Below are positions 42,213 to 49,772 of a stretch of 64,000 nt of DNA, in pieces. The translations under genes were made by a program, and so were the position numbers. The stretch lies in contig CAJFVX010000045.1 of assembly GCA_904420585.1 (NCBI GenBank), forward strand, positions 28,859 through 92,858, given 5' to 3'. Under the pieces are notes generated by a model, which worked only from the letters and a program-made list of their open reading frames with translations, made no database searches and was not told the DNA's origin. Source of the DNA: Candidatus Howiella intestinavium (GTDB lineage Bacteria > Bacillota > Clostridia > Oscillospirales > Acutalibacteraceae). Each line of letters opens with the position of its first letter. The stretch's first letter is position 1.

Positions 42213-42568
42213 CCCCGGCGTACAAAGCGGCCCTGGAGGCCGCCGGCGTGGATGTGGCCGACGCCCTGGCCCGCTTTATGGGCAGCGAGGCCCTGCTGGA
42301 AAAATACCTGCGGCGGTTTCCGGAGGACCCCAATTACCAAGCCCTCTGCCAGGCCCTCGGGGCGGGGGACGCGGCCGGGGCCTTCACGGCCGCCCACACC
42401 CTCAAGGGGGTCTGCGCCAATCTCTCCCTGACCCGGCTGCTGGATCCCCTCAGCCGGCAGGTGGAGTGCCTGCGGGCGGGGGATTTGGCCGGCGCGGCCG
42501 CCCTGGCCCCCGAGACCGCCGCCGCCTATGAGGATTTGCGCGGCCTGCTGCGGAGGTGGGAGGGATGA
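42209..42568 (+). CDS. Hpt-domain phosphotransfer protein
   Basis: 119 residues, all helical, a single Hpt four-helix bundle. The phospho-His is in AAHTLKGVCANL at about residue 62, the HxxKG signature. It shuttles phosphate between receiver domains. ATGA overlaps join it to both neighbours, placing it between the REC-HD-GYP protein and the hybrid kinase whose C-terminal receiver it should read. Composition is Ala-rich, as usual for this fold. Confidence 0.93.
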   Translation: MTPAYKAALEAAGVDVADALARFMGSEALLEKYLRRFPEDPNYQALCQALGAGDAAGAFTAAHTLKGVCANLSLTRLLDPLSRQVECLRAGDLAGAAALAPETAAAYEDLRGLLRRWEG

Positions 42569-45075
42569 GGAAAAAAGCCTTTTTCAAGGCCCTTTCCAAA
42601 ATCCGCTTCAACCTTGTGCTGCTGGCTCTGTTTATCGCCCTGTCGGTGGTGAGCCTCCACCTGCTCCAGGGCAAGCTGCTGGAAAACGCCCAGGAAATCG
42701 GCGGGGGCATGGCCACGGCCTATGCGGTGGAGGAGGAGCGGAACATCACGGCCTACGAGACCCTTATCAACCTGGAGACCCAGTACATGGAGCAGCTGCT
42801 GGCGGGACAGCCGGACGCCGCCGCCATCCAGGACTGGCTGGACACCTTTGCCGGCCACGCCGCCGCGTCGGTGGATACCGGCGCCATCCATCCATACGCC
42901 GTCATAGACGGCGCCCTGTACACCCCCGACCCCGCCCGGTACGCCGGCGCCGACCCCACCGGCGCCGACTGGTACCAGACGGCCCTGGCGGCCGGCGGGG
43001 ACATCGTATTCAGCGACGCCTATATGGACGACCGCCTGGGCCGCCTGGTGGTGACCATCGCCCGGCAGTGCGGCGGGGACAATGTGCTGGCCTTTGACAT
43101 CTTCCCCGAGGACTTCCAGGTGCGGGCCAATACCCAGGAGCTGCCGGCCGGCAGCTCCTACTACCTCTGCGATGCCGGCGGTCAGGTTCTCTATATGGAC
43201 ACTTCCTTCACCGCCGACCGGGAGGCGCTGGAAACCTACACCAGGGGGCTGGTGGAGAAAATCCAGAGCGGCACCTTCACCGACGCCGACGCCTACGTCA
43301 CCGATTTGGAAGGGAAACGCCGGGGGGTCTACTACGATGTGGCCAGCAACGGCTGGATTTCCATTGTCACCATCCCCCACCGGGTGCTTTTGGAGGATTT
43401 CTGGAACCTGTCTTTATGGTACATGGGCTTTTTCTTTATCTTCCTTATGGCCACCGCGGCCCTAAGCGTCCGGGAGTACCGGCTGGGCCGGCGGATGGAG
43501 CGCACCAACCACACCGTCCGGGTGCTGGGCAATTCCTACTACGCCATCTACCGGGTGAACTACCAAAAGGGCACCTACGATATGATTAAGGGCTCGGACT
43601 ATATCCGCGCCCGCCTGCCTGAACAGGGGGATTACGACGACTTCATCCGCACGGCGGGGGGCGTCATCGAGCCGGCGGCCTACGAGGAGTTTCTGACCAG
43701 CTTTTCCATCGCCAACATCCGGGAACTGGCGGCAAAGCGGGTGCGGGACTACGGCGGGGATTTCCTGCGGCTGTTTGACGGGGCCTATCGCTGGGTCAAT
43801 GTGCGGCTGCTCATCGACGAGTCCCTAAGCCCCGGGGAGGCGGTGCTCTGCTTCCGCCAAATCGACGCCGAAAAGCAGCGGCAGCTCCAGCAGATGCGCC
43901 TGCTGGAAAACGCCCTGGACACGGCCCGGAAGAACGAGGCCTCCCAAAGCAGCTTTTTCTCCTCCATGTCCCACGACATGCGCACGCCCTTAAACGCCAT
44001 CATCGGCCTCACCGGACTGGCCGGCCGGCACCTGGAGGAGCCGGACAGGCTGGCCGACGACCTTAAAAAAATCGAAGCCGCCGGCAAACAGCTGCTGGGG
44101 CTTATCAACGATATACTGGAAATGTCCCGCCTGCAGCAGGGCCATCTGTCCCTGGACAACCAGAAAATCAACCTGCCGGCCTGCATCGAGGAGTGCACGG
44201 GGGTTTTCCAGCACCAGGCCCAGCAGGAGGGCAAGGACTACAGGGTGGAAATCGACGTAAAGGACAAGACGGTCTACGGCGACGCCTTCCGCCTCAGCCA
44301 GATTTTAAACAACCTGCTGTCCAACGCCTTTAAATTCACCCAGCCGGGGGACAGGGTGTCGGTGGCGGTGCGGCAGGTGGAGAACCAGGCCCACGCCAAG
44401 TATCAAATTACCGTAACCGATACCGGCGCCGGCATGTCGGAGGATTTTCTGGATAAAATCTTTATCCCCTACGAGCGGGAAACCCGCTTCGGGGCCAAAA
44501 ACGTCAGCGGCACCGGCCTGGGCATGCCCATTGTCAAGAGCATCGTCTCCCAGATGGGGGGACAGATTACGGTGGAAAGCCGGCTGGGCCAGGGCAGCAC
44601 CTTCACCCTTCTGCTGCCCCTGGAGGCCGCCGGGGAGGAGACCGACGCCGATGCGCCGAAAGGGCAGAAGGCGGACTACAGCCTGGCGGATAAGAAAATC
44701 CTGCTGGCCGAGGACAACGAGGTCAACATGGACATCGCCGCCGAAATTCTGGAGCTCCAGGGTGCTAAGGTGACCAAGGCCTGGAACGGCCGGGAGGCGC
44801 TGGAGGCCTTTAAGGCTTCCGAACCCGGTTATTTCGACGCCGTCCTCATGGACATGCAGATGCCCGAAATGAACGGCTGCGAGGCGGCCCGGGCCATCCG
44901 GGCCCTGCCCCGGCCCGATGCGGCGAAGGTGCCCATCCTGGCGGTGACGGCCAACGCCTTTGCCGAGGACATCGCCGCCACGGCCGAGGCCGGCATGGAC
45001 GCCCACATCTCCAAGCCCATCGATTTTACGGTGCTCTGCCGGACCCTGGCCGGGCTTACCACCGAAAAAGAATAA
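42565..45075 (+). CDS. Hybrid sensor histidine kinase (dCache-HisKA-HATPase-REC)
   Basis: 836 residues. TM1 about 14-33, extracytoplasmic sensing region about 35-285 of dCache type (WYQTALAAGGDIVFSDAYMD), TM2 about 290-307, a PAS-like segment, HisKA with SSMSHDMRTPLNAIIGL near 467, HATPase_c with NLLSNAFKFT, DTGAGM and GTGLGMPIVKS, then a receiver about 711-830 with Asp in VLMDMQMPEMNG. Cache domains bind small external metabolites. I start at ATG 42565, overlapping the Hpt stop; a GTG nine bases earlier is in frame but less likely. Predicted relay: kinase His, own receiver, Hpt, then the HD-GYP regulator. Confidence 0.95.
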   Translation: MRKKAFFKALSKIRFNLVLLALFIALSVVSLHLLQGKLLENAQEIGGGMATAYAVEEERNITAYETLINLETQYMEQLLAGQPDAAAIQDWLDTFAGHAAASVDTGAIHPYAVIDGALYTPDPARYAGADPTGADWYQTALAAGGDIVFSDAYMDDRLGRLVVTIARQCGGDNVLAFDIFPEDFQVRANTQELPAGSSYYLCDAGGQVLYMDTSFTADREALETYTRGLVEKIQSGTFTDADAYVTDLEGKRRGVYYDVASNGWISIVTIPHRVLLEDFWNLSLWYMGFFFIFLMATAALSVREYRLGRRMERTNHTVRVLGNSYYAIYRVNYQKGTYDMIKGSDYIRARLPEQGDYDDFIRTAGGVIEPAAYEEFLTSFSIANIRELAAKRVRDYGGDFLRLFDGAYRWVNVRLLIDESLSPGEAVLCFRQIDAEKQRQLQQMRLLENALDTARKNEASQSSFFSSMSHDMRTPLNAIIGLTGLAGRHLEEPDRLADDLKKIEAAGKQLLGLINDILEMSRLQQGHLSLDNQKINLPACIEECTGVFQHQAQQEGKDYRVEIDVKDKTVYGDAFRLSQILNNLLSNAFKFTQPGDRVSVAVRQVENQAHAKYQITVTDTGAGMSEDFLDKIFIPYERETRFGAKNVSGTGLGMPIVKSIVSQMGGQITVESRLGQGSTFTLLLPLEAAGEETDADAPKGQKADYSLADKKILLAEDNEVNMDIAAEILELQGAKVTKAWNGREALEAFKASEPGYFDAVLMDMQMPEMNGCEAARAIRALPRPDAAKVPILAVTANAFAEDIAATAEAGMDAHISKPIDFTVLCRTLAGLTTEKE

Positions 45076-45091
45076 AAAGGAGGCGGGGAAA

Positions 45092-45589
45092 ATGCGCAGG
45101 AAAGACAGGGAAATGCCCCGGGATTTCGCCGAAGGAATCCTGGACGGCTGCGAATGGGCGGTGCTGTCCATGGTGACGCCGGAGGGAAAACCCTACTGCG
45201 TCCCCCTGACCATTGTGCGGGAGGGGGCGTGGGTGTATTTCCACGCGGCCATGCAGGGAAAGAAGCTGGACTGCCTGCGGGAAAACCCGGCGGTCTGCAT
45301 GGCCTGCGTGGGCTACACCCACCGGATGCCGGACAAATTCACCACCGAATTTGAGTCGGCCATTCTGGAGGGGAGGGCCGAAGAGGTGGCCGACGAAAAG
45401 GAGAAAATCCACGCCCTGCGGCTGCTGTGCCAGCGGCACACCCCGGCCAATATGGGAGAGTTTGACGCGGCCATCGCCCGGAGCTTACAGGCCACGGCCG
45501 TATGGAAAATCCACATCGACGTCCTCACCGGCAAGCGCAAGCGGTACGGCCCCGATGGCCGGCAGATGAAGAGGGACGCCGCTGTATAA
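45092..45589 (+). CDS. Pyridoxamine 5'-phosphate oxidase-like flavin protein
   Basis: 165 residues, split-barrel FMN-binding fold of the PNPOx/NimA-like group. CEWAVLSMVTPEGKPYCVPL, VYFHAAMQGKKLDCLRENP and VGYTHRMPDKFTTEFESAIL..G are typical of the clostridial 5-nitroimidazole-reductase-like proteins. Real substrate unknown; many are simple flavin binders. AAAAGGAGG precedes ATG 45092. It follows the kinase gene by 16 bp and is probably the last gene of that operon, ahead of a strong terminator. Confidence 0.88.
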   Translation: MRRKDREMPRDFAEGILDGCEWAVLSMVTPEGKPYCVPLTIVREGAWVYFHAAMQGKKLDCLRENPAVCMACVGYTHRMPDKFTTEFESAILEGRAEEVADEKEKIHALRLLCQRHTPANMGEFDAAIARSLQATAVWKIHIDVLTGKRKRYGPDGRQMKRDAAV

Positions 45590-45597
45590 AAAAGTAG

Positions 45598-45646
45598 CCC
45601 GCCGCCCTTTTCCGGGAGCAGAAGCCCGGAGGGGGCGGCGGGTTTT
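45598..45646 (+). terminator. Terminator after the phosphorelay operon
   Basis: CCCGCCGCCC (45598-45607) pairs with GGGCGGCGGG, an inner TCCGGG/CCCGGA stem fills the loop, then TTTT. Confidence 0.85.
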
Positions 45647-45759
45647 ATGCGGGCCACGGGCCAAAGATGGCACAGGGGCAATCGATTTGAAAACAAGAAA
45701 GCAGCCGACACGTTTTCAGCTTGGTTTCTTCTGCATATGGGAAAGAGGTAATTCCTCAC

Positions 45760-46164
45760 CTATCCTAAATGCAGTTGAGATTTTAAAGCATCTTGCAATA
45801 CTTGTGAAAAGTTAATGTTGCGTTCTAATGCGGCGGCGTTGAGCCATGCAGGCAGTGTTACTGTACGATTGACGGAACGGTTCACGTGTGCCTGGCGGAT
45901 AGAAGGCATATAAACATCCACCAATACGGCCCGTTCGTTAGGCTGCACTTCCACATCTGCCAGTGGAGTGGGAGAAGGGATTTCTTCACCGTCTTCTTCC
46001 AATCCGAAAAGAACACAGCCAAGCAGTTCTCGTGCGGATAAAAGCGCATCGTCATCATTCGTGCCACTGGTGGCACATTTTAGATCAGGAAAATCAACGG
46101 CGATTTCCTGTCCCTGTTCATAAGTGAAAACAGCAGGATAGAAATAACGTTCTACTTTTTTCAT
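45760..46164 (-). CDS. hicB: HicB-type antitoxin
   Basis: 134 residues. N-terminal HicB partial RNase-H-like fold (YFYPAVFTYEQGQEIAVDFP, DDALLSARELLGCVLFGLEE) and a C-terminal ribbon-helix-helix DNA-binding part (RTVTLPAWLNAAALERNINF). It neutralises HicA and represses the operon. ATG 46164 follows AAAGGAGG. Lies 44 bp after hicA. AT-richer than the surrounding genes. Confidence 0.93.
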   Translation of the reverse strand: MKKVERYFYPAVFTYEQGQEIAVDFPDLKCATSGTNDDDALLSARELLGCVLFGLEEDGEEIPSPTPLADVEVQPNERAVLVDVYMPSIRQAHVNRSVNRTVTLPAWLNAAALERNINFSQVLQDALKSQLHLG

Positions 46165-46208
46165 GAAAATGACCTCCTTTGTTAGATAAGCCGGGCATAG
46201 AAGCATGG

Positions 46209-46406
46209 TTACCTAAATTTTAGCCCCGACTGTTCTTCAATGCGTCTTAGTGTTTTGATGGGAATGTCTTTGTCAGGATGTTTTATTGTAGTACGGCCCT
46301 TTTTTGTTGGATGTTTAAATTGATGGTGACTCCCCTCTACGTTCACCTCATACCAGCCATCCTCTTTCAGCATTTTGATAACTTCCCGTGATGAATAACT
46401 TTTCAT
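46209..46406 (-). CDS. hicA: HicA-type mRNA interferase toxin
   Basis: 65 residues, the compact dsRBD-like HicA fold. EVIKMLKEDGWYEVNVEGSH with the catalytic His followed by HQFKHPTKKGRTTIKHP and PIKTLRRIEEQSG is a complete family signature. HicA cleaves mRNA to arrest growth unless bound by HicB. GGGGAGGG precedes ATG. First gene of the pair, toxin before antitoxin, as usual for hicAB. Confidence 0.95.
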   Translation of the reverse strand: MKSYSSREVIKMLKEDGWYEVNVEGSHHQFKHPTKKGRTTIKHPDKDIPIKTLRRIEEQSGLKFR

Positions 46407-46429
46407 GCCTGCTCCCTCCCCATATAATT

Positions 46430-46486
46430 ATAATAACACATATAAAAGTATTTATCAACAAAAACAACAAATATATTTATATGTGT
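46430..46486 (-). promoter_or_regulatory. hicAB promoter and inverted-repeat operator
   Basis: Minus-strand TTGATA (46453-46458), 17 bp, TATTAT (46430-46435). The perfect 11-bp inverted repeat ACACATATAAA (46436-46446) and TTTATATGTGT (46476-46486) brackets the -35, one arm inside the spacer. This is where the HicB ribbon-helix-helix domain probably binds. Confidence 0.6.
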
Positions 46487-46558
46487 GATTGCGAAAATGA
46501 TATTTGGCTATCTATTCTAGTAACATAAAAAAGACGCACCCACAACCAGGTACGTCCT

Positions 46559-46765
46559 TCATGGCTTGATAAACCGCACGATGTCATTGGGCGTGCAATC
46601 CAAAAGAAAACATAGCTTCTGCATCGTCAGCAGGGTAATGTTCTTGTTTTTCTTTAGGGTGTCCAGCGTTTTATTATCAATGCCGTTTTGTAAAAGATAA
46701 TACTGCGATATTTGCTTTTTCTTCATGGTTTCCCATAGGGGGCTAAAATCAATAATTGCAGCCAC
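46559..46765 (-). CDS. Small XRE-type helix-turn-helix regulator
   Basis: 68 residues. Cro/C1-type HTH: PLWETMKKKQISQYYLLQNG, NKTLDTLKKNKNITLLTMQK and LCFLLDCTPNDIVRFI, a very common small clostridial repressor. Start is GTG 46765; the GTG start gives the usual IDFSPLW N-terminus, and ATG 14 codons later would cut the domain. Divergent from the SLOG-fold gene with a 120-bp AT-rich control region between them. Confidence 0.85.
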   Translation of the reverse strand: MAAIIDFSPLWETMKKKQISQYYLLQNGIDNKTLDTLKKNKNITLLTMQKLCFLLDCTPNDIVRFIKP

Positions 46766-46787
46766 CGCCTTTCAAAAGGCTACTACA

Positions 46788-46845
46788 ATTATATTTCTCA
46801 AATTTCCATTTGAATATTGTGGAGATATTCACAATGTGATATAGT
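46788..46845. promoter_or_regulatory. Divergent control region XRE / SLOG gene
   Basis: Rightward: TTGTGG (46817-46822), 17 bp, extended -10 TGATATAGT (46837-46845). Leftward: TATAAT (46788-46793). An inverted repeat ATTGTG-N8-CACAAT (46815-46834) overlaps the rightward -35 and is a plausible XRE operator. Confidence 0.45.
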
Positions 46846-46884
46846 GATACTACACCTAAAACATTTTAAATGGAGATTGAGACG

Positions 46885-47319
46885 ATGGAAAACACAGCTG
46901 TATTTATCGGCCACCGGTACCTGCCCGACGAGGCGGCCCTGGCCCCGGCCGTCCGGGCGGCTGTCCGGCGGCTGCTGGCGGCCGGGTACCGCCGGTTCCT
47001 CTGCGGGGGCTGCGGCTCCTTTGACCGGCTCTGCGCCGAAATCCTCTGGGATATGAAAACGGGGATGCCGGGTGTGGAAAGCATCCTGGTGCACCCCTAT
47101 CCCCGCAACCATTTTCCCCAAAGCGTCTGCCGATACTTTGACACGGTCCTCTACCCCGGTTTAGAGGATGTGCCGCCCCGGTACGCCATCCCCCGCCGCA
47201 ACCGCTGGATGGTGGAGCAGTCCCAGGCCGCCCTCTGCCATGTGACCCACGATTGGGGCGGCGCGTATCAGACGCTGGCCTACGCCCGCCGCCGGGGGCT
47301 GCAAATTTATAACGTATAG
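46885..47319 (+). CDS. SLOG/DUF1273-like nucleotide-binding protein
   Basis: 144 residues. N-terminal TAVFIGHRYLPDE and FLCGGCGSFDRLCAEILWDM match the Rossmann-like SLOG/DUF1273 superfamily, which senses or makes nucleotide-derived ligands; the C-terminal YAIPRRNRWMVEQSQAALC completes the fold. ATG 46885 (GGAG 9 bases before) is preferred to ATG 46870. Its composition returns to GC-rich, unlike the adjacent regulator. Pairing with a divergent XRE repressor may be meaningful; function unknown. Confidence 0.75.
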   Translation: MENTAVFIGHRYLPDEAALAPAVRAAVRRLLAAGYRRFLCGGCGSFDRLCAEILWDMKTGMPGVESILVHPYPRNHFPQSVCRYFDTVLYPGLEDVPPRYAIPRRNRWMVEQSQAALCHVTHDWGGAYQTLAYARRRGLQIYNV

Positions 47320-47320
47320 A

Positions 47321-47355
47321 AAAAACCCGCCAGGCCCACAGGCCGGCGGGTTTTT
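47321..47355 (+). terminator. Terminator of the SLOG gene
   Basis: AAAAACCCGCC (47321-47331) pairs with GGCGGGTTTTT (47345-47355). Confidence 0.88.
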
Positions 47356-47465
47356 ATAGAAGGGGGGCAAGCCCCCTTCTAACATTCCCCCTACAAATCC
47401 CGCGGCGGCGGGATTTGTCGTAGGTCAAAACCGACGCACATGTCGCCGGTTTTGACGATTGCATG
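47356..47465 (-). repeat. Dispersed intergenic multi-hairpin repeat, copy 6 (reverse)
   Basis: AGAAGGGGGGCAAGCCCCCTTCT, then AACATTCCCCC, hairpin CAAATCCCGC/GCGGGATTTG, then CCGACGCACATGTCGCCGGT. Almost the reverse complement of copy 3. Confidence 0.8.
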
Positions 47466-47500
47466 GAGGGAGTTCGTTCGCTTCGCGTGTCAAAGGGATT

Positions 47501-47640
47501 TCGCGTCCTGCGGGACGCGAGCCGGGGTCTTCCCCCGGCGCCCCGCCCCTCTTCCAGAGGCGGGCACCCTTTTGTCGCTGCGCGACATTTCCCCTAACAG
47601 GGGAATCCCTTTTTTGAAAAAAAGCGGCCAAAAAACTTTT
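47501..47640. repeat. Long inverted repeat, left arm (partner at 51457-51537)
   Basis: 47501-47548 is the reverse complement of 51490-51537 with one mismatch (48 bases), and 47624-47640 is the exact reverse complement of 51457-51473. The arms flank the RNase and leuA genes. TCGCGTCCTGCGGGACGCGA inside is itself a perfect hairpin. Confidence 0.8.
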
Positions 47641-47645
47641 CCTTT

Positions 47646-49244
47646 TTATCTATCCCATTTGTCGCATAAAGCGAGAATCTGGTCGGCGAATTTGGCCAAA
47701 TCCTTATTGGCGCCGCCTTCATTGTGCTGAATAACCGCCTGCAGACGCTGACCGGCCGAGAGCAGCCGGGCGTATACCGGCGAAGCCCGCCGGGCCGCCG
47801 GCTTTTCCACCACCCGCACCGGCGGCGGGGATTCCAGGCAGACGTCGGCGGCCAGGTCGTAGACCGTGCCGCTGTAGGGCGCCGTGGCGGATAACCCGTA
47901 CTCCTCCCGCAGAAGGGCGCTGAAGCTGTCGCATACGGCGTCCTCCCCGTGTACCACAAATACCCGCCGGGGCTTTTCCGAAAAGGCGGTCACCCACCGG
48001 ATAAGCCCCGCCTGGTCGGCGTGCCCGCTCATGCCGCTGAGGGTCAGGATGCGGGCCCGCACCTCCACCGGCTCCCCGAACAGCTTTACCTCCTCCGCCC
48101 CCTCCTGGATGGCCCGCCCCAGGGTGCCGTAGGCCTGGTATCCCACAAACAAAACCGTACACTCCGGCCGCCAGAGGTTGTGCTTGAGATGGTGGCGGAT
48201 GCGGCCGGCCTCGCACATGCCCGAGGCCGAAAGAATGACCTTGGGCCGCGGGTCGAAATTGATTTCCCTGGACTGGTCGCTGGTGATGCACAGCCGCAGC
48301 CCGGCAAAATCCGTGGGGTTGATGCCCCGGCTGACCAAATCCATGGCCTCCTCGTCGAAGCAGTCGGCCACGTTCCGGCTGAATATATGGGTGGCCTCCA
48401 CCGCCAGGGGGCTGTCCACATAGACCTCAAAGCCGTCGTGCCCCCGCACCCGCCCCTCCTGCTTGATAATCCGCAGGAAGTACAGCAGTTCCTGGGTGCG
48501 GCCCACCGCAAAGGAGGGGATGACCAGGTTGCCCCCCTTGTCGAAGGTCTCCTGGATAATCCGGGCCAGTTCCCCCACATAGTCGGGGGGCTCTCCCTGG
48601 CGGCGGTTGCCGTAGGTGGATTCCATGACCACATAATCGGCCTCGCTTATATACTGGGGATCCTTGATAAGGGGCTGATTTAAGTTGCCGATGTCCCCGG
48701 AAAAGACGATTTTCTTGCGGATATCCCCCTCCTGCAGCCAGACCTCCACGCTGGCCGAGCCCAGCAGATGCCCCGCGTCGGTAAAGCGCACCTCGATGCC
48801 GTCGCAGAGGGAGAATTTCTTCCCGTAGGCCACCCCGCAGAACAGGGGCATAACCCCCTCGGCGTCCTCCATGGTGTACAGGGGGACATAGGGTTCCTTG
48901 CCCGAACGCCTGGCCTTCCGGTTGCGCCATTCGGCTTCAAACATCTGGATGTGGGCGCTGTCCCGGAGCATGATGCCGGCCAAATCCTTGGTGGCGGCGG
49001 TGGTGTAGATTTTCCCCCGGAACCCGTGGGCGTATAAAAGGGGCAGCAGGCCGGCGTGGTCGATGTGGGCGTGGGTCAGCAGCAGGTAGTCAATCTGGGC
49101 GGCCGGGACGGGGATTTCATGGTTTTCGTAGACGTTGGGCCCCTGCTCCATGCCGCAGTCCACCAGGATGTGCTTTCCGCAGGCCTCCAGAAAATGGCAG
49201 CTGCCGGTGACCTCGTGGTCGGCGCCGATAAAGGTCAGTTTCAT
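47646..49244 (-). CDS. Metallo-beta-lactamase fold RNase with beta-CASP domain
   Basis: 532 residues. Zinc ligands in LTHAHIDHAGLLP, a GHLLGSA motif and FSGDIGN; beta-CASP motifs are DSPLA, LSASGMCEAGRI and VVHGE, and SGMSGHADQ carries a further ligand. This is the YSH1/CPSF-like RNA-processing group rather than RNase J. It probably cleaves or trims RNA in the cytoplasm. AAAGGCGGG precedes ATG. The last 60 residues, after GTVYDLAADV, are Arg/Ala-rich and outside the conserved fold. No terminator with a T-tract follows; instead it runs into the inverted repeat. Confidence 0.93.
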   Translation of the reverse strand: MKLTFIGADHEVTGSCHFLEACGKHILVDCGMEQGPNVYENHEIPVPAAQIDYLLLTHAHIDHAGLLPLLYAHGFRGKIYTTAATKDLAGIMLRDSAHIQMFEAEWRNRKARRSGKEPYVPLYTMEDAEGVMPLFCGVAYGKKFSLCDGIEVRFTDAGHLLGSASVEVWLQEGDIRKKIVFSGDIGNLNQPLIKDPQYISEADYVVMESTYGNRRQGEPPDYVGELARIIQETFDKGGNLVIPSFAVGRTQELLYFLRIIKQEGRVRGHDGFEVYVDSPLAVEATHIFSRNVADCFDEEAMDLVSRGINPTDFAGLRLCITSDQSREINFDPRPKVILSASGMCEAGRIRHHLKHNLWRPECTVLFVGYQAYGTLGRAIQEGAEEVKLFGEPVEVRARILTLSGMSGHADQAGLIRWVTAFSEKPRRVFVVHGEDAVCDSFSALLREEYGLSATAPYSGTVYDLAADVCLESPPPVRVVEKPAARRASPVYARLLSAGQRLQAVIQHNEGGANKDLAKFADQILALCDKWDR

Positions 49245-49390
49245 AGATGTCCCGCCTTTCCGCTTGTGGAGTGGACTTTACAATCCTTTGCTTCTATTTA
49301 TATTATACGATAATTACCGGGGAATAGAAAGGAGATTTTATGTAAATTCTATATGAACGGCCGGGGGGATAAAAAATCAAATTTTGCCTG

Positions 49391-49419
49391 TTGACAACCG
49401 GCTGCGGCGGGCATATAAT
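49391..49419 (+). promoter_or_regulatory. Consensus promoter of the leuA T-box transcript
   Basis: TTGACA (49391-49396), 17 bp, TATAAT (49414-49419): a perfect sigma-A promoter. Constitutive initiation fits control by attenuation downstream. Confidence 0.92.
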
Positions 49420-49449
49420 AATGGCAAATTTAAAACCTGCTTTTAGAAA

Positions 49450-49708
49450 AACGATGACGGGAAAAAGATGCATATACCGTGTCTTAAGAGAGCCGGCGGA
49501 AGGTGCGAGCCGGCGGGCGGATATGCATGGATAGCTCATCCCCGAGTTGTCCGCCTGAAAAGCCATGGGCTTCTTAGGGCGGGACGGTTGGCCCCGTTAC
49601 AGGCCGGGCCTTGATAGAGGCTGTCGAGGGCCGTCTTCGGACGGCTGAACAAGGGTGGTACCGCGTGGATTTTTCTCCTCGCCCCTTTACCGGGGGCGGG
49701 GTTTTTTG
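49450..49708 (+). ncRNA. T-box leader, leucine-type
   Basis: Stem I arms GATGCATAT and ATATGCAT pair across the AGAGAGCCGGC..GGAAGGTGCGAGCCGGC distal part. The specifier region reads GATAGCTCATCC, so the codon is most likely CTC (49535-49537, Leu). The T-box AGGGTGGTACCGCG is at 49652-49665, followed by a terminator stem of CGCCCC/GGGGCG and TTTTTT ending near 49707. Uncharged tRNA-Leu would stabilise the antiterminator and let leuA be transcribed. Confidence 0.92.
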
Positions 49709-49772
49709 TTGCCCGCTTCCGCAAATCTATCATACAATCCGGAACGGCAGGCAGACTAAGGAGGCATTTCCC

